In this document: in pieces, positions 34,658-35,946 of the stretch
Layout: the number at the start of each line of letters is the position of its first letter
Numbering within the stretch: the stretch's first letter is position 1
Notes under the pieces: model-generated
Seen by the model: the letters and a program-made list of their open reading frames with translations, nothing else
Databases searched by the model: none
Told to the model about the DNA's origin: nothing
Assembly: GCA_903927955.1 (NCBI GenBank)
Contig: CAIYOW010000043.1
Span: 1 to 35,946, forward strand
Direction of reading: 5' to 3'
DNA: 35,946 nucleotides
Source of the DNA: an uncultured Methylococcaceae bacterium
Lineage (GTDB): Bacteria > Pseudomonadota > Gammaproteobacteria > Methylococcales > Methylomonadaceae
Program-made: the position numbers and the translations under genes

Positions 34658-35946
34658 TCAATTAGCCGACAAAGTCAAAAAGCTAATAATTTTTTTATTG
34701 GCTTCAGGTGGGTCAAGGGTCGTGTCAAGGATATAAATGCGCGCTTGGTTGATGCCCCCCTTGTCCAGCATGTATTTGGCTATGGCTTGCGCCCGCCATA
34801 TTGCCAACCCCTTCAGGCGTTCTTCTTCGGGTTTGATGATTTCATACAGTTTTTGTTTGGCGACTTCATAAAAATCAGCATCTTTCTGATTTTTCAATTG
34901 CGGTGTGCCCAGTAGGGATTTGTCTGCCAGCAGCGGAAATTGCTCAATGAACATAGCAGCCAATAGGCGTTGGTAATCGCTTTGGGACAATTCAACATAT
35001 TCCGGGCGGATTTTTTGGGCATTGATTTTATTAAGCTCATCGGCACGGCGTTTTTTCAGTTGGTCATACAACGCATCATCGCGGATTGCCGGCCAGTCCT
35101 GTGCTTGGTAGGCCGCCCCTTTTAATTGCAGATTCAGTTCAGGCCGTGCTTGCAGGGCTTTGGCAATAATATCCAGCTTGTCCGTTTCCGATTTTTCCAG
35201 TTTCGACTCACCGGCACTAAAGCTGATGGTGCTGATGTCTTTTTCGTGGCTGTCAAACAGCGAGGCCATCACCTTAAAGGGGGCTTGTGCCAACTTGGCC
35301 AGAGAATTAGTGAAGGCATTGTTGATCACTTCACCTAAGTTGAATCGAGGGTCTTCCAAGCTGCCGGACACCGGCACGTCAAAGTTGATTTTACCGCTGT
35401 CATCCTTCAATAAGGCGATGGCCAGTTTGATGGGGATAGTGACCGCATTGGGGTTGTCAACTTTTTCGCCCAATTCAAAATGGTCAATCAATAATTTATT
35501 GCTGGCGGTCAGTTGCTGGTCGGTAACCTTGTAATTTAAGTCTAGGTTCATTTTGCCATTTTCCACTTTATAACCGGCAAACTGCACCATATAAGGCGAA
35601 ACCAGTGGCATAGGCAAGCCATTGAAGCTGACTTGAATATCGTAATTGCCTTTTACCGGGCTGATCTTCCCTTTGATGTCCACCGGTGCCAATTCATAGG
35701 CATTACCGCTTAAGGCCATTTTAATACTGGCATCACTGTCCGAGGCAATGCCGCTGGCACCACCATCCAAACTTTCGATGTGTGCGGCGAATGGCAAGAT
35801 CAGCGAAAGGTCAGAAAAGTCCGATGACCCTTCAATAATATGCAGCTTGCCTAATTTATACCACGGTTTGCTGCTGTTGCTGGCGGTGGCTGCGGTGTTG
35901 GTTTGGCGGGTCGGGCCACTGCTCTTGTTGATGAGCAGGTTAGCAA
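34658..35946 (-). CDS. DUF748/AsmA-like envelope protein (partial, C-terminal part)
   Basis: C-terminal 429 codons of a large protein whose frame is open to the window edge; upstream codons read LLINKSSGP and KPWYKLGKLHIIEGSSDFSD, so the start is outside. The pattern SFNGLPMPLVSPYMVQFAGY, KMNLDLNYKV, LLIDHFELGEKV, IPIKLAIALLKDDSGKINFD and VPVSGSLEDPRFNLGEVI is diagnostic of DUF748 proteins, which are long envelope proteins related to AsmA/TamB-type lipid-transfer or assembly factors. A C-terminal segment with SFSAGESKLEKSETDKLDII resembles an OmpA-like start. Function is not established; a role in the outer membrane or periplasm is inferred from the family. Confidence 0.85.
   Translation of the reverse strand, partial: ANLLINKSSGPTRQTNTAATASNSSKPWYKLGKLHIIEGSSDFSDLSLILPFAAHIESLDGGASGIASDSDASIKMALSGNAYELAPVDIKGKISPVKGNYDIQVSFNGLPMPLVSPYMVQFAGYKVENGKMNLDLNYKVTDQQLTASNKLLIDHFELGEKVDNPNAVTIPIKLAIALLKDDSGKINFDVPVSGSLEDPRFNLGEVINNAFTNSLAKLAQAPFKVMASLFDSHEKDISTISFSAGESKLEKSETDKLDIIAKALQARPELNLQLKGAAYQAQDWPAIRDDALYDQLKKRRADELNKINAQKIRPEYVELSQSDYQRLLAAMFIEQFPLLADKSLLGTPQLKNQKDADFYEVAKQKLYEIIKPEEERLKGLAIWRAQAIAKYMLDKGGINQARIYILDTTLDPPEANKKIISFLTLSAN

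Overview
The window looks like chromosome of an aerobic methylotrophic gammaproteobacterium, most likely a Methylococcales methanotroph. The strongest clue is a set of tetrahydromethanopterin-linked C1 genes (fhcB, fhcA, fhcD, fhcC). A proton-translocating transhydrogenase (pntAB), a cytoplasmic NAD-linked [NiFe] hydrogenase (hoxFUY) and a Kdo-linked capsule-type locus fit this. The lineage is inferred from gene content, not from any marker gene.

Layout. 1-2228: pntB (cut by the window edge) and pntA, leftward. 2461-17037: a glycolipid/capsule-anchor locus. A rightward kpsC-type double Kdo transferase meets, tail to tail with overlapping stop codons, a tightly packed leftward operon: reducing type I polyketide synthase (2521 residues), alpha-oxoamine synthase, KpsS-type Kdo transferase, short-chain reductase and a membrane phosphoglycerol-transferase-like enzyme. 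The synthase ends in an ACP with no thioesterase, and the oxoamine synthase starts 3 bases after it, so chain release as an amino-ketone (sphingoid-like) lipid is a reasonable inference. The set resembles wcbA/O/P/Q/R/T of the Burkholderia pseudomallei capsule locus. 17307-21600: a Bax-inhibitor-1 family membrane protein, a bidirectional terminator, a TIGR04073-type secreted protein and a lone heavy-metal-type RND pump.

21810-28719: the leftward fhc operon in the order fhcB, fhcA, ATPase, TOPRIM-like, fhcD, fhcC, hicB, hicA. Two foreign-looking modules sit in it. An AAA/ABC-type ATPase plus a DUF3226/TOPRIM-like partner separates fhcA from fhcD, and the partner carries an in-frame TGA followed by 38 sense codons that complete the protein. 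A HicBA toxin-antitoxin pair is attached to fhcC by two successive ATGA overlaps.

28720-33416: a palindromic-repeat region, a secreted DUF1566 (Lcl-type) protein flanked by repeats, and hoxF-hoxU-hoxY. The catalytic large subunit hoxH, normally next after hoxY, is not present; the repeat and the DUF1566 gene lie there instead. 33563-34514: a TacAT-type toxin-antitoxin module with a clear promoter/operator and a frameshifted GNAT toxin. 34658-35946: the C-terminal part of a DUF748 envelope protein. I found no rRNA, tRNA, CRISPR array or transposase gene.
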